The notes below the pieces were generated by a model. The model was not told the DNA's origin. It saw only the letters and a list, made by a program, of their open reading frames with translations, and did not search any database. The translations under genes and the position numbers were made by a program. Shown here one piece after another: positions 31,996 to 44,075 of a stretch of DNA of 64,000 nt. The DNA is from Ascaphus truei. Taxonomy: Eukaryota; Chordata; Amphibia; Anura; Ascaphidae. The stretch's first letter is position 1. Every line of letters begins with the position of its first letter. Location: NCBI GenBank assembly GCA_036426205.1, contig CM071570.1:68907585-68971584 (forward strand). The letters run 5' to 3'.

Positions 31996-33519
31996 CTGTG
32001 ACGGTGAAGGGGTACCCAGGCCATTAATAACAGTATTTGACCCACCTGGGTGCCCCTGATCCATATTGGGGAATTCTGAGTGTCAGCTATTCAACCCAAT
32101 TGTGGCATGTAACTGCATAAAGATATGTGTGGGGTTTTACTATTCCAGGGGTTCTAACCAGCCGAGATGTGCAAGGCATGAGTTTCAGGGGTGATTTTAC
32201 GGTAAAATGTTATCAGTGTGTGTTTGGGTAGAAGGGGGCCAATGTTGCGGGTACTCCGAAACATGCACTCAGGAATCTCCCCAGATTCCTGAAGACATGA
32301 GGAACACAGACCACTGGATAAAATCCTCTCTAGAAAGCAGTGTGCAGCTCATCACCAAATCTCCCTGCTTCAGCACAAACCGGGGCAGTAAGACAAGGCA
32401 GGGAACTGGGTTACATTACAGGTCCTGGGGTATGCCCAGATCCCAGAACCCAGTGAGGGGTTCTGTACCTCTCTCATCAGATATTAGGTGAAGAGAGTTA
32501 TAAGGGTTTTAAGTCAACATGTAGAGTGTCAGCTCTGTAGCCCAGTATTGGCTGCAGTGCTAGAAATGAATTATAATGGTCTGTGTGTGTCCTGCTAGGT
32601 GTAAGGGACCACAGCAATGCTGGGAATGAAACTGTATAAGTATTGTAACCAGTAATGTTTCCATTATGAACATTGTATCAGTGTTTCCCCGCAGACCGCA
32701 GAAAGTAAAAAAGGTTTTAAAACAAGGCAGCATATTAGCAGCAAGCTAACTTTGGATAGGAATGTCCGAGCGCTCTGATTTTTGCTATGCGGAGGGCTAG
32801 GCGGTAATCTTTAAAATGATTATGGTTTCTGTATTTTAAACTTTCATAAAAAGTAATTAATGAAAGTCCCCTCTTTTTGGTGCATTTATATTATAAGAGG
32901 AAGTGCATTTACATTCAAGTGGGCGGAGCAACGGAAACACTTGATTCACAAGTACCATGATCAAAAGGTATTTGTGAGTCATGCATAATTTATCCCCGGA
33001 CTTCTAAGGTACCCTGCGGGGATGGTCCAAGAATGTCTGACCAGGTCCAGAGTTAACAAAGGACTTGACAGGTTAAAGTGCTAAGTGGGGAGAGGGAGAG
33101 ATATTGTCCCAGTTTGTCCCTGACAGATGTCCAGGTGTTAGGGGGCAGGGAGACAACCTGTCACCAGGGAAGTCGGATTGGCTAGGTATGCTAAACGACT
33201 TAGGGCCGAAGTTCGCATATGCCTGTGGCATACTTTGAAGCCTCTGCCAGGCTTCTGAAGTATGGGAGTACCTTGCCAATAGGTGGGATGTTTTGTTCCC
33301 ATGCTTGGTTGCACAGTGTAAAGATAGGACTTGTGAGGTTTTAAAAGTCTGTGCAGCCAGTCAGGAGGTAGATTCAACATGCTGTAAAAAGATTCATCTG
33401 AGATTCCTTCTAAGATCTTTCAAAACTAAAGCTGCTTCACATTTTAATCTGGTCTGTAACTGTTATATACGCCAATAATATATATTATCTATAACTGTGC
33501 ATTGAATGTCTTGTATTTA
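31996..33519. other. Unidentified interspersed segment between LINE parts
   Basis: The segment begins abruptly with TGTGACGGTGAAGGGGTACC where the LINE stops. It could be a solo LTR or other insertion, but no clear terminal partner or target duplication was found. A hairpin CATACTTTGAAGCCT / AGGCTTCTGAAGTATG lies at 33228-33263. No coding frame was recognised. Confidence 0.4.
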
Positions 33520-33655
33520 TGTAACTATGTATTTGTAACCATGTATTATTTGTCATCATAGCTATATGCCCAAGACATACTTGAAAACGAGAGGTAACTC
33601 TCAATGTATTACTTCCTGGTAAAAACATTTTATAAATAAATTTGATCAAGTACTA
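33520..33655 (+). repeat. 3' end of an L2/CR1-like LINE
   Basis: The stretch with CTTGAAAACGAGAGGTAACT, TTACTTCCTGGTAAAA and TTTTATAAATAAAT is the typical 3' tail seen on amphibian L2/CR1-like elements. It may be the end of the LINE at 30690 or a separate copy. Recognition is from memory of such tails. Confidence 0.55.
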
Positions 33656-36240
33656 CAATACTTGGCATTGGTAATACATATAAGTGAACACACTAACTGC
33701 CTACACTCTAAATACCGCCAAATCTACAGATGTATCAAAAGTATCAATATATAACACATGCGTTAACATGGCTCAATTGAAAACAATGGTAAAGTGGACA
33801 TTTATCTATTTAAAGCTGCAGACCAAGTTATATCCTACATGTGTCTTTCTTTTCCAAAAAAATAGTTCTGTACTATGAGAAAATATTTGTAGCATTTTTT
33901 AAAAAACAACAATAAATGACATTTTTAATCTATTCTAATGTAACAAGCATTTTCAGTTTCTATAGCAACCATTTACAAATTCACATCCCCTCCCTCTTCT
34001 GAAACGGACTCTGGTGCACCTCTTTTTGAGCCCTGCCCTCTCTAGCAGTGCACCAACTGTATCTAGTGACTGCCTGGTCACATTGTCTTCCCCACTGCAC
34101 TTTGCATCTTTGATCCTCTTCTGCTACATTGACAGCCATATAGTGAACCTCTTAGCACAATCTTTGCCGATCGATCACAGGAGAATGGATTGATCTGTAA
34201 CTTAGCTAATTAGTTATTTTGTGGATTGTATTGATGCACTTATTAAAGGGGAAAAAATATAAATAAATAAATAAAATGGCAGCTTGACTGCTGCTTTAAG
34301 GCACACATAATTTTCTGTGTTATTTCTTGTGTTCACCTCAATTAATAGCAGTAGTAACCTTGCTACATCTGTATAAGAAAAAGTGCACACAAAGTCGATG
34401 TAGACTATTTGTACGCTATACAGTTATTGAAGATAACAAAGGAGTATATACAAGCTCCACAAAACTCAATCCAACAAGTCGCTTTCCAGTAACATGGGAC
34501 ATAAGTTTTACATTAGCAAGTCCTGATCAGGTAAAAACATAATGAACTAGAAATATATTAAATGAAAATAAAACTTGAACAGACCATTAGGCCAGGGTTT
34601 AGGACTGCCTTTAGAGACATGCAACACTTACTGTTTATTGTGTATTGCTTTGTTTAAATGTCCCTAGCCAATCTCCACCTCCCACTACAACCAGTCTTAA
34701 TTTAGCTACTGCTAGGTCTGCAACCTCTAAAAGTTCCTTTTGATTGCTACTGTAGTATACAGTATGTCAGGCTTTCAACATTAGGATTGTCTTTGTCCCA
34801 ACTAGTACTAAAAACACTGTAATTTGTACGTGATAATGCATTTCTGCTGCCACAAGTCCTATTATGGGATTTGCCATTCAAACAAATTCAGCCACAATGT
34901 TCAACATTGTGAGATTTGTGCTTTAAAACAGGTACACTAATATTTATTCCCTCTGTATTCTAAGTAAAAATGTTACTGTACAATACAACAGTATTCTGCG
35001 TTTAACATTTTACCGTTTTCAAGTATACGATGATTGCGCTATTAACAGCTAACATAAAAAACGATTGATTGTAGTATTATAAGCTTAAGCACATTGATGT
35101 TCCCTTTCACCATGTTCAGATTCACAAAAATCAGGGATTTGGATAAATTCAGTCAAGATGTGATACAATTAACAAATGCTGAATAATTTGTGGTCAGTCT
35201 TAGGGGTCATATATCATACTGCATCATTTAACATCATAATTAGATATAGTGAAGGAGAAAACTTAGCAGAAATTGTGTTTTCTCTCCATACAGTATGGTA
35301 TTTTAGACTATCTACCTTTCATGCCCAAAAACAGTAGGATGATTCCTTTTGAAGCTGCTAGAACGCATCAAACCATTACATTTTTATCATCTGTCAGAAG
35401 AAGGAAATACATTTACTAACAGAATATAGTTGGCAGGGTAATGCTACCTTGTTGTCACTTGTAGACATCTACATGCCTGGCGAGAGCCAAATGAAACACG
35501 AGTATAAGCCAGGAAGTTACAGATGGTTTCATTATTCAGAATACATACACTGTAAATTCATAACATACACTGTAGGAAAAATAGAGTATAATGATACAGT
35601 AAATAAGCCCTACCACACAGTTGTGACACAAAATTAAATGTACAGTAATCACTGCATAGTTCTCAGGTAATACCTAAATTACCAAAGACAAAAAAAACAC
35701 TAGGCTAAAGTAGTCACAGCTGATGCTGTACTAATTCTATGGCAGGTAAGGGGTTGACTCCAATCACCCACCCCTGGGGGAACTTAATCATCCATGATGA
35801 GGGAACTACACACACCACCCACCCCTTACCCTCCCCACAACAGATTTACCTGCAGATGCAGACACATTCCCATTTGCCCCAGGGAAATTGAAGCTGAAGA
35901 GCAGCCTGAACACAGCCAGATCGCAGCTTTCCCACTCAGTAGACGAATTGCCCATAAGGATTAACACAGCGGGGGTCCATGCATCTGAATGGAAGTCCCT
36001 GATTAAGAATCAGGGAACCTCGCTGAGTTAATCCTGATGGGAAATTCCCCCCCTGCACTGCACTTGTGTTGAGGTTTACCTGCAGGAAGTGCAAGGCAGC
36101 CTGGAGATGGATCTGGCTGCATCTGTACCCTGTATATTAATGAATAACATTCATATTATCCAAAGGAGGCTAATAGGAATATAGGCCATTGTATGGGGGG
36201 GGGAGGGGGAAGAATAACACCAATATAAAAAATGCATACT
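33656..36240. other. AT-rich stretch with no recognised feature
   Basis: There is no frame longer than about 70 codons with protein character, no RNA gene and no clear repeat. This is the longest stretch in the window without visible mobile DNA and may be ordinary intergenic or intronic sequence. Confidence 0.6.
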
Positions 36241-36246
36241 AAAAAA

Positions 36247-36268
36247 TAATATTATTATTATTATTATT

Positions 36269-36299
<31 letters not shown>

Positions 36300-36301
36300 T
36301 T
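36247..36301 (+). repeat. Microsatellite (ATT)n/(AAT)n
   Basis: A trinucleotide run that inverts from ATT to AAT in the middle, ending 12 bases before the LTR at 36313. Confidence 0.95.
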
Positions 36302-36312
36302 AGTAATACCTA

Positions 36313-37449
36313 TGTAGCCTGGTCCCCCCCTCCCCTTGATCCCCTTACCTCACCGCGGTTGCCGCCGTTGAGGCATGCGAATGCCCGGCGTATACAGGGA
36401 ACTGTAGAGGAGGGTAGTAGGGGCGAGTGGATCGCCGGAGGTCCGCAGCGGCTCCCTTCCGAGGGCGCTGCCATGTTGATTATGCGCGCGCATGCGTGAT
36501 AGAGAGTTGTGCATGCGCAGTGGCCTGTTACTTGCGGCGTCCATTATAAAGGGTTGCGCGCATGCGCAGATGCAACCAAACAGCGGTGGCCATCTTAGAG
36601 AAGCACGCTGTAATTGGATAAATTTGGCGCGCTGCAAGGACCGCGCCAGTCGGAGCTGGGACACAGAAGGGTGAGGGTCTGTTCACGGTGACAGTGGCCC
36701 CTGAACTAGGCCAGACCCCTTTTAGTCCCTGGCTAGACCTGACTCCACTATAGATTGTGTGTGCTCTAGTGAAAAGCCCCATGAGACAGGGACCCTTTCC
36801 CGATTACAGTAGTTGTATAGTGTCAGGGACACAGCAAGATGTCACGCAGTAATTTTGGCCTGTTGTCTGGGAATAGACCACCTACGCAAGGTATAGAGAC
36901 GCTCTTCATGGTGTGACACTCCTGCCAGAGTCCACCCTGTGTAGAGGGGGACGGCATCGCCGATGACGTGGGACAGATGTGCCCCTCTCATCAGTCAGCA
37001 GTACTGGGGGCTGGAGCGCCTTGCAGGTATTACAGACAACAAGGGCACCAACGACAACACTCTTACTGTGGGCAGCGCGGTCACAGACACTTGGGATGGG
37101 AGTGACAAATGTGTGCTGGACACTGGGACACTGGTGCCCCTACACTCAAGTACTGTGGAGATACTCTGTGGGTCTATGTACATATATGTATGGTGTGGGG
37201 GTATTGTATTCTGTTTGTTACAAGTATGTGTTCAGTAAATATTGTTAGACCATACTCCGGTGAGTATTACTGGGCATATTGTCTTAGGGGGGCTATCCAA
37301 CTTTGTGAGGATTTTTTTCAGGTGGAGGCACTGTTAGCATAAACCTTACGTACACCTCAGGCTCCCTGTAGCGAGAATCAGGCCTCCTGTGAGCCATGAA
37401 GTAAAGCACTGCACGTAGTCACTCTAGACACAGGGGAAAGGGGGCTACA
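36313..37449 (+). repeat. 5' LTR of gypsy element 2
   Basis: The proposed LTR begins TGTAGCC and ends GGCTACA, a perfect 7-bp inverted terminal repeat, and spans 1137 bp. It is CpG-rich near its start with GCGCATGCGC palindromes. Two bases after its end a primer-binding-site candidate begins, which supports the boundary. No second LTR is in the window. Confidence 0.7.
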
Positions 37450-37451
37450 TT

Positions 37452-37469
37452 TGGAGGTGCTGCTGAGAT
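37452..37469 (+). other. Candidate tRNA primer-binding site
   Basis: TGGAGGTGCTGCTGAGAT starts with TGG, the complement of a tRNA CCA end, two bases past the LTR. The next bases resemble the complement of a T-arm. The tRNA was not identified. Confidence 0.5.
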
Positions 37470-37523
37470 TCCGACCTGGGGTGCCCGAATCAACAGCTAA
37501 ATTAGAGAAAACGAACCCACACC

Positions 37524-40226
37524 ATGTTTATGCCCTTCCAGCAAGAGGTCCATGACTGGGCCGCAGAGCTCCATGAACCCCCGCGCCATTTGGTTGCAGT
37601 GGGAGGAGTCCCTGACCTCTCATCCATGATTACAGTCCGCAACCAAGCAACAAACTCCCCCAGTCTGGCCGACACTCAGATCATAGGTCAAAAATATGAC
37701 CTCACTTATCGTTGGAGTGCCGTAATTCTTTCCACGGAGCAATAAATATGCATGGAAGATGTCCGTCAGGCCCTAAATCAATCAGAAGGTTGCCCCCTCA
37801 TCTATCCTGAGTTATCAGCTCCCCTGGCAATGTCCACCCCGGGACTCAACTCAGATGTCCTCTTTTAGGCCGGAACATCTACCTCCTCCTACACACCAGG
37901 GGAATGAAGGACTAAACCCCAGCCTCAAGTACACCCAGCAGGGCCAACTTACCCTTACCCAGGGTAACCTTCACTCCATGTGCCCTGCTAGAGGCATCCC
38001 ACCAAGCCACAACTCCACATCTGTAACCTACCCTCAACTGGTATGTGAGAAATCCTGCGCAAGCTCCTACCAATGAGCCAACCTAGCACAGTTGTCTTTC
38101 AGCTGGTGACTCTGACCTGGGAATAACTGCACCCCAACTAGTGTAGGCCCTTACAATGTCTTCCCAGGCCTAGAACTATCAAAAGCTCAAGGCCTTCTCC
38201 GGGGTGTCCCCTACTCCCACCGGCGAAGAAGGATTTGAGGCCTGGAAAGAACACACCATTAAGGTGCTGAAAGAATGGTCCTGCCCCGACGCCGTGAAGC
38301 GGCAATGGATAATGGAGAGCCTAAGACCCCCCTCCTCCACAATGGTGAGCATGCACTGGACCAGAATGCAGACATTACAGCCCAGAGGATCATGGACTTG
38401 TTGATATGAGCCTATGGCATAGAAGAGGACAAGAGTAAACTCTGTTCCAAGTTCTATAGTCTTCAACAGAATGAAGGGGAAGTTCTGTCCGCCTTCATAC
38501 AACAGATACAGCTGGTCCTTTGGAAACTGTGCACCCACGATATAATTCCAGCACCCACCATGGATGAATATCAATGCAATTCCTCCGAGGAGCTATCCCC
38601 ACCCATCATATTGTCATTAGAGATCTGGTGTTCCCTGCTTCAATGACCGCCCCCTACCTTCGAAGAACTATTGGGGCTAGTGAAAGGGCACAAGGCTTAT
38701 ACCCACTTGCATACTCTTAAAAAGTCCAAGGAGCACCGCATGGAAGAGCCAAAAGGGGCGTCGGCCTAAAAAAACCAAGGAGGCAGAAAGTGTCGAGGAT
38801 GACCCTCCTCCCAAGGCACCTGCCTCTGCTCCCAAGATGCCCAGGAGAGGATAACCTAACTCCAGAACCGAGGTAAACCAAAGAGATATCGTCTGTTACA
38901 ACTGTGGACAGGAGGGTCACTACTCTTGGAACTGTCCGAAGTCAAGAAAAGCCAGGACATCCATCCATAAGTCCATGACCTGCAAGGTACAGTCGACAGA
39001 AACACCCTCAATATCATCGGAGGGCGCCGCAGCGCTAAGCCCCAAAGAAACACTCAATTCAGATGCTTACAGTCGCGTGGGACCGGCTGCCATCATACGT
39101 TTCCTCGTGGACAGTATATATTCCTCGGAATTGCTGGATACCGGGTCACAAGTAATGATCATATACAAACCCTTCTGCTGTCATCATCTGAAGCACCTAC
39201 CTATGCAGTCGGCAGGCAAGATGAAGCTGTGGGGACTCAATAATGACAACTATCCCATCGATTGCATAGAGAAGGTACGGTTAGATATACCACAGTTGAA
39301 TACCAACAAGTCTCACAGCATTGAGGTGGAGGCTTGGATATGCCCTAAACCCAGAGAACATCCAAGCTCCCTGATCATATTGAGGACCATCACCGATGTG
39401 GTGCTGGCGGTGATCTGAGCATATCTGCAAGAGGCCGGTGAACTACCCCTGTCTTCTCTATGGATCCATCCGGTACTAATTGAAGTGTACTGCAGGATCT
39501 CGGCCCAAGAAGGATATGGTGACCACTCAGGGTTGACCGAGATTCCACCAGGGGGAGTGAAGTACATGGATGCAGTGTGCTGCTACCTGGGCCATGATGA
39601 GGATGATCAGTACTTCTCACTAGAGAGTACACCAGAAGAAGACGCCAACCATGGCTACAAGCTCGTGCCAGAGGTACGAGAGAGTGGAAGTCCAAAATTC
39701 CTGAGAAGATCAAGGCGTTTGTCCAGAACATCTCCCCTTACAACATGCCTTCGACCAAGGCCAAAGACTGAGCCAAATATATCCAGTTACTCCCATCGAG
39801 TCAATAATTCAAGTGAACGCGGCCACCTTGCAAGACCATCCAGCCGGGCTGCCATTCAACTTCGGGGAATTGACCATGTCAGCCGAGTGGAAATGTCAAC
39901 TAACTGCCAAGTTGTAGGAACACTGGGAAATGTTCTCCACCAGCGAAATGTATGTGGGGTGCAGCAAAAATGCTCATCACACCATCCGGCTGAACGATAC
40001 CACGCCCTTCCAGGAGTATTCCCGACGCATCGCTTCCCGAGATGTGGAGGACATGATGGATGTTCTACAAGAGATGGAGACGGTGGGAATTGTGACGGAA
40101 TTCTATAGCCCCTACGTGTCTCCAATCATTGTGGTACGCAAAAAGAATGGGTCAGTCCGCTTATGCGTAGACCAGTTGACTCTAAACAACCGTACCGTAC
40201 CCGATCAGTACACTCTGCACTCTGAT
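37524..40226 (+). pseudogene. Gypsy element 2: PNMA-like gag, protease, start of RT (3'-truncated)
   Basis: A decayed gag begins near 37524 (MFMPFQQEVHDW). The capsid segment at 38190-38580 (SGVSPTPTGEEGFEAW, VKRQWIMESLRPP, LQQNEGEVLSAFIQQI) resembles the gag type shared with mammalian PNMA proteins. A CCHC knuckle CYNCGQEGHYSWNCPK lies at about 38895-38940, a protease with LLDTGSQVMI at 39130-39165, and the RT N-terminus (VSPIIVVRKKNGSVRLCVD) at 40110-40180. The match stops at 40226 where a MITE begins; the rest of pol is absent. Several frameshifts and stops make it inactive. Family placement beyond Ty3/gypsy is inference. Confidence 0.82.
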
Positions 40227-40227
40227 T

Positions 40228-40550
40228 TTCATGCAGTAAAAATGCATTTTTTTAAGTGCCTTCTCGCCGCTTATCGGCAGCTTCTCACCACCTTCTTGGA
40301 AACTTTTCCTGGCGAGACGATTTGGAGAAGAATCTCCATTCTAGAGCGGTGATTAGCCTTGACAAGCTAATCGGGGCTACTAGAAAAGCGCGAGTTTGAC
40401 AAGCTGGCGATAAACTGCTTGTCGCCGCGCGTTTGGCGATTTGACGAAAAGCTCTCTTATCGCTGACTTATCGGGCTTACAGAATAGCAGTAGGCTTTTT
40501 TGCCGATAAGCTGGCGATAAGTGGCTTATCGCTGCTTACTGCATGAGGCC
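40228..40550. mobile_element. MITE with TCATGCAGTAA termini
   Basis: The ends TCATGCAGTAA and TTACTGCATGA are perfect inverses, and the interior is rich in imperfect palindromes around GATAAGC/GCTTATC. It abuts the broken end of the gypsy RT. No coding capacity. From 40551 to 40910 the sequence is AT-rich without recognised features. Confidence 0.7.
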
Positions 40551-40916
40551 CTTAATTGAAAACAAAAATACAAAAAATAAAACATATAATATGGGATTAA
40601 CAAAGATTCTAATTTTAGAAAGGCAGATTTTAATAGACTAACAAAGAGTATACAAGTAATACCTTGGGATGAAGTTCTTCCAGCAAAAAAAAAAAAAAGG
40701 AACAAAAATGGAGAGTCTTTAAAACATTGTTAGACAAATACACAAATAAGTGTATACCTTTTGGGTAATAAATATTAAAGAAAGAAGTCTAAACCAATGT
40801 GACTAAGTAAACAGGTAGGGAAAGAAATTGAAAGAGGCAGGCATTTAGAATCCTAAAGATAGAAGGGACAGATGTATCACGTAATAACAAATGCAAGAAG
40901 GGCAAAGAGATTAGCA

Positions 40917-41178
40917 AAACGTAAAAGCTTCTTTATTGATGCATCATGGTGCAGACAGGAATAGGAAAAATATCTTTCTCTTGTGCGTTTCACGCCTGTT
41001 CGGCGCTTCGTCAGAGACTCTCTGACGAAGCGCCGAACAGGCGTTAAACGCACAAGGGTGGGGGGGGATAAGGTGTGGGGGGGGTTTGTGGGGGTGGGGG
41101 GATGGGGTGGAAAAAAAGAGATTTTTCCCTTTCCTGTCTGCACCATGATGCATCAATAAAGAAGCTTTTTAACAACAC
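40917..41178. repeat. Head-to-head Penelope-type terminal repeats
   Basis: Arms of about 100 bp (AAAGCTTCTTTATTGATGCA... and its complement) face each other around 41019. The inner parts form an almost perfect hairpin and hold two hammerhead-like motifs, CTGACGAAGCGCCGAACAGG-CGT-GAAACGC on the minus strand (40986-41018) and its plus copy (41024-41057, with TAAACGC in place of GAAACGC). No Penelope ORF lies nearby. A T/G-rich spacer fills 41057-41110. Confidence 0.65.
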
Positions 41179-41434
41179 TGCTGGAATCCTGTGAATCCTT
41201 ACCATTCAGCTGTGCTCTGCATTGCCGCGCCTCGTGGATACCATGATCTACTCAACCGCAGATGCACGCTTATCAGAAGAAAATGGAAACGGTTCATGTG
41301 AGTTACTGAATATTACCATATAATTGGGAGGTATATTATGGTGTTCATAGCGTTTCAAGACTTTGTCCTCATTGGAGTGGTGTGGGTGGGAGCTATCTAT
41401 CTCCATTTACAACACTCACCAGAACATTAACATA

Positions 41435-41838
41435 CTGCACTGCACCGACACACTTTATTCGAGCAAATACCCAGTATACCTGAAGATACCTGGAATGCGC
41501 CGCTCCTCACCTCTGACAAGCCCCGTTGCCGTTTGCCTTCCCAGCCTGGGTTCATGCCTGGCTGACGGGCGGCTGATCTGTTAAATGATAATGATTAGGA
41601 TTTAATAGGCTGCAATGCTTCGCGTGTCTACCAGATGGCATAAATTCATGAATTGTAATGCAGTATATATATATATATATACTGTGCAGTATTGCAGCCA
41701 GTGGGAATAAAATGCTTCAATCCCTGCTTGGAAAATACCTCAATGCACTCGGGCAGAAAACGGTCACAAACCTCAATACACCCGGGTATACCCGAATTCG
41801 TGGGACTAGCCGAGCTCGAATAAAGTGTGTCGCCAGTG
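41435..41838 (-). mobile_element. TA-flanked MITE, copy 3
   Basis: The same MITE family, with TA at 41433-41434 and 41839-41840. Its left end carries a five-base duplication (CTGCACTGCACCGACAC). It lies only about 25 bp outside the left end of family B, to whose ends it is related. Confidence 0.92.
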
Positions 41839-41863
41839 TATGTCTATAATGTGCGCCCACCTA

Positions 41864-42015
41864 CAGTGGCGACCAACTTTATTCTAACTCGGCAAGTTCC
41901 GCGAATTTCAGAATATCCCGGTGATGTGCGGTTTTGTGTCGTTTTCGCCTGGAGTGTATTGCGTTATTTTCGCGCCGTGATTTAAGCATTTTATTCCCGC
42001 TGGCTGCAATACTGC
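41864..42015 (+). repeat. Family B left terminal region (MITE left-half homologue)
   Basis: Collinear with the left half of the MITEs: TIR, AACTCGGC-AAGTTC, TGTGCGGTTTTGTG, GTGTATTGCGTTATTTTC, AGCATTTTATTCCCGCTGGC and TGCAATACTGCA. It is more diverged from the MITEs than they are from each other. Confidence 0.8.
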
Positions 42016-42230
42016 AATGCCGTGTAAAAACGCATGGGGGCGTTTGCGAGCTGTTGTCTTTGAAGTCTAATACCTTCGCGGTTCAACCTACAGTACACAG
42101 TCTGCGTGCACGCGCAGTAATAGTAAAATATTGCATATTTAATTTATTTTAAAGTACAGTACTGTACATGCTCGGACCCTGTTGGGGTGAAGTGAGGGGG
42201 TTCCTAACATCTGGGGGCAAAATAAATTTT

Positions 42231-44075
42231 AATTCTATGGTGAGTATTGTATTGTTGCCGTATTATTTTGGTGGGGCTGGCTGGGTACTTCTTTAGGGGG
42301 CTGACCATTTCTGTACATTAAAACTTTTTTGTTTTCCTCAGAAAAGAAAATGGATAATGGGGGGATTTCGATGGATACTATTGTCCTGTATGCTGATGTT
42401 TTCCGGCCGTACAGTATACTGTGTAATAAAACCGAATAAATAAAACTATGCATTTATTCTACATGTTCAGTATCGTTTCATTATGTGTCTTCTACAGTAT
42501 ACTGTACAGTGGTATACAGTGCCTAACATCTATGGGCAAAAAGAATTTTATTTCTAGGTGCCCTAGAACAGAAGTTCCCACGCCAATTGCCCGTGAACTT
42601 GACCGCGGCCCTAAGTAGTTCCCACGCCAATTGCGCGAATATAATGTAAAATAATCCGTTCTGTGGGTCTGAGCGGGTTGAAATTCGCCTGGTCCTCATG
42701 CGGGAGGACCCTTGCCATAGTGGCAAAATATCAGCCTTGCACGACCCCCGGAACCGGAGATACCAAAAGACAGTTTAAAAGCACATTACCAAAGTGGCTT
42801 TTTTTCTGCCATGCAAGTCAATGGCAGAAACCTGAACTTTAACATTACCCTGACTCTGTTCTGTTGCCACGAGAGGGTCGCAATTTGCCATGCAATCCTG
42901 CCGCAACTAGGACTACATGGTGACCGAATCTGAGACCTCTAGGTCGAACAGAAACGGAGTTGTGGGTTCCAGGTTTCTGCTCATTCTGACTTAGCCGGTT
43001 CAAAGCTTTCTCCGCCATTACGCTCAATGGTAGGACCTTCCTCGTCAGCGTGACCCTTTCTCACCGCCATTACTGCTCGGACCCTGTTGGGGTCAAGTGA
43101 GGGGGTTCCTAACATCTAGGGGCAAAATGAATTTTATTTGTAGGTGCCCTAGAACAGAAGTTCCCACGCCAATTGACCTAGTTCCCACGCCAATTGCGCG
43201 CTCATTGCTCTTTTTTTACAAGTTGCCGATCTTGCGGCTTTGCGGTCAGGCAGTAAAAAAACAGTGCAGCAAGCCTCTACATTTGTTACACTGTCAAAGG
43301 AGCAAATGGAAACAATGTGAGGCAACTCAACATGTTCTTTTATTGGTGGAGTCAGTACAAAAACATTTATTTACAAATACTGTACAATGTTGAAACAATT
43401 AAAGTGCACAGCAATTCTAACCATCAACACACAATAATACATACTGCAGCCTTTATTAAATTCTTCTGCCACAAAACATTTTTGGTGCATGGAGTAAAGG
43501 GAGTTAAAGTGACTTGCTTTTTATGTACTGTATTTGGGGGTTGTCTTTGGGGGTTTATTCATCAAATTATTATGATGAACTGCCTTTTGAAATTACATTG
43601 CTGTTAACTATTTCAGCCACATACCTCCATAGTTTATAATCCCTCCCTAGCCAAGCGTCAATCGACTGAGTCACCCTATCCTACCAACCCCCTCTCTCCA
43701 CTGGGTCGTTAATCTTCTGCATATTGCCATTGTGTTCTTAATCCGCCCATAGCCGAGCTACAAACACTCAGTACGCCTGTGTCTAATCACACCATCCCCC
43801 TTCCCCAACCCTTAGAGGCCTGTTGTTTTAACAGTAACGCTTTGGAAAATCCCCTCTCGAATTTGAAATGTAAATCTGATGTGCACAGCACTGTGAGAAT
43901 TGAGAGTAAACTGATAAATGTTTTCACACCCTGATGAAATAGAGTGTCAGTCAGTATGGTTTACAGTCACGTGTTTTAAATACAATACAGTACATTCTTT
44001 AATATCTTTAAAATAAAAATATATAAATACTGTATATAAGTATAATGTAACATAATCCGTTCTGTGGGTCTGACC
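42231..44075 (+). repeat. Family B left long inverted repeat
   Basis: About 1.85 kb that is the reverse complement of 54720-56528. It includes a copy of the last intron and last exon of the forkhead-like gene (donor G|GTGAGT at 42240, acceptor TTTTCCTCAG ending 42341, exon homologue 42342-42412, AATAAA at 42425 and 42435), but not the forkhead exon. The block GTTCCCACGCCAATTG is repeated several times. From 44076 to 44950 the sequence is non-coding with many CTGTA repeats. Confidence 0.8.

Noticed and set aside
31996..33240. Solo LTR beginning TGTGACGG
   Set aside because: A matching end and a target duplication could not be found; only a 4-of-5 candidate (GGCTC/GGCTT) was seen.
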